Assembly (NCBI RefSeq): GCF_024347655.1
Contig: NZ_AP025515.1
Coordinates: 1,240,001 to 1,304,000, forward strand
Direction: 5' to 3'
Length of the DNA stretch: 64,000 nucleotides
From: Vibrio toranzoniae
Lineage (GTDB): Bacteria; Pseudomonadota; Gammaproteobacteria; Enterobacterales; Vibrionaceae
A program made the position numbers and the translations under genes. Numbering within the stretch: position 1 is the first letter of the stretch; each line of letters starts with the position of its first letter. A model generated the notes under the pieces. It had not been told where the DNA came from, ran no database searches, and saw nothing but the letters and a program-made list of their open reading frames with translations. Of the stretch, positions 63,189-64,000 are shown one piece after another.

Positions 63189-64000
63189 TTATAAAAAACG
63201 TGAACGGTATTGATTGGGACTGATCCCTACGACCTTTTTAAAGACACGCGTAAAATTGCTGATATCATTGTACCCAGTCATAAAAGCTACTTGTTCGATG
63301 GTGAGTTTATTTATGTTCATTTCGCGCTTGGCGATATCCATCTTGTAACGCAGCCTGTATTGCTGAGGGGTTAAACCTAATACCTTTTTAAATAAACGCG
63401 TCAACGTTCGTTCACTGACATAACAAAGCTCAGCCATTGCATGATTGCTTTGCTCGTTTAATGGGGTGTGTTCGCAATATTTTTGGGCTTTCAGGACGAC
63501 GTTATTGCCGTGGGTATAATCAGGCATAAACCGTTCATAATGAGCCTGCAGTCGCCCGGTAAAATCTAACAGGCAAATATCAGCAACTTCTTTGGCGAGT
63601 TCATAACCACCATGACGTGCAATGACGTGCAGTGTTAAGTCCTGAAATGCGAACAAGCCGGAGCCGGTAATAATTCGGCCCTCATCAACAACCATCTCAT
63701 GTTGTTTAACCTCCAACACTTCTGGAAAATCAATAGCAAGCTGGTCGCATAATTTCCAATGAGTTGTCACTGCTCGTTGGTTGAGAAGTTTTGCATGGGC
63801 TAACCAAAAAACGCTTGCGCAATTTGCAGCCAATGTTGAGCCTTGTGAGTACCAGTGCTTAAGTACTTTAAGTATCTTTTCATCATACCGTTTTAATGAG
63901 CCGAGATTACTAGGAGGAATGAACACTAGATCTGGGGTATCAGCGATGTTGATCTGCTCAGGTAGCGTAACCGTGACATCAAAAAGTGGATGACTATTCA
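63189..64000 (-). CDS. GlxA-type AraC-family regulator, 5' part outside the window
   Basis: The frame stays open to the right edge, so the start lies outside the window. An internal ATG at 63926 would give 245 residues. The N-terminal part is a DJ-1/PfpI-like domain (ADTPDLVFIPPSN, STLAANCASVFWLAHAKLLNQRAVTTHW). The C-terminal part has two HTHs (MAELCYVSERTLTRLFKKVLGLTPQQYR and EQVAFMTGYNDISNFTRVFKKVVGISPNQYR). The target genes are unknown; the ABC-F/MFS unit lies beyond a short gap. Confidence 0.88.
   Translation of the reverse strand, partial: NSHPLFDVTVTLPEQINIADTPDLVFIPPSNLGSLKRYDEKILKVLKHWYSQGSTLAANCASVFWLAHAKLLNQRAVTTHWKLCDQLAIDFPEVLEVKQHEMVVDEGRIITGSGLFAFQDLTLHVIARHGGYELAKEVADICLLDFTGRLQAHYERFMPDYTHGNNVVLKAQKYCEHTPLNEQSNHAMAELCYVSERTLTRLFKKVLGLTPQQYRLRYKMDIAKREMNINKLTIEQVAFMTGYNDISNFTRVFKKVVGISPNQYRSRFL

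Noticed and set aside
1-64000. CRISPR arrays, tRNA or rRNA genes
   Set aside because: I saw no regularly spaced repeats, cas genes, tRNA cloverleaf or rRNA sequence in the window.

Overview
The window is gammaproteobacterial and most likely a Vibrio chromosome. The Mrp antiporter operon, arabinose operon, MetQ, KDPG aldolase and acetate kinase proteins all read as Vibrio-type orthologues, and the base composition is moderate to AT-rich. This assignment rests on protein recognition, not on a database search.

Region 1 (about 1526-32538) is a 31-kb integrative and mobilizable element inserted in the 3' end of an acetate kinase gene (ackA). A large serine recombinase lies just inside the left end. 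The reconstructed attP has perfect 10-bp inverted arms placed symmetrically around an AA dinucleotide shared by both ends. The element carries its own in-frame ackA 3' end and terminator, so ackA stays intact, while the displaced native 3' end (PTNEEF... to stop) and native terminator sit at the right end. Cargo in order: MobC/MobA mobilization genes with a candidate oriT; small unknown genes and a COG4190-like regulator; a HipB-like repressor with three palindromic operators, beside a DUF3037/mini-HipA pair; a membrane protein; a GGDEF diguanylate cyclase; a WYL regulator followed by a compact five-gene cassette (classical AAA ATPase, three small proteins, TerB-like protein); IS110 and IS66 remnants and an intact IS66-family element; a prokaryotic viperin with a dTMP-kinase-like partner; a large ankyrin-repeat protein; an HExxH protein; a 398-residue protein of unknown function and an Abi C-terminal-domain protein. 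A group II intron sits about 40 bp inside the right end. The cargo has the character of a phage-defence island.

Region 2 (about 32.6-59.2 kb) is ordinary chromosome: a UspE-like protein, a zinc-ribbon peptide, the mrpABCDEFG Na+/H+ antiporter operon (A and B fused), a secreted small protein, a DUF2975/Cro pair, a MetQ lipoprotein, eda, an AlkD-like protein, the divergent L-arabinose regulon (araFGH against araBDA, an unknown gene and araC) with recognisable AraC operators, a HAD phosphatase, and a LysR/betaine-binding/quinone-oxidoreductase group.

Region 3 (about 59.2-64 kb) looks acquired. A GC-richer ABC-F ATPase is translationally overlapped with a frameshifted MFS exporter gene. Both lie behind a leader with a 26-codon peptide and two intrinsic-terminator hairpins, which is the layout of antibiotic-inducible attenuation. 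A partial GlxA-type AraC regulator runs off the right edge.
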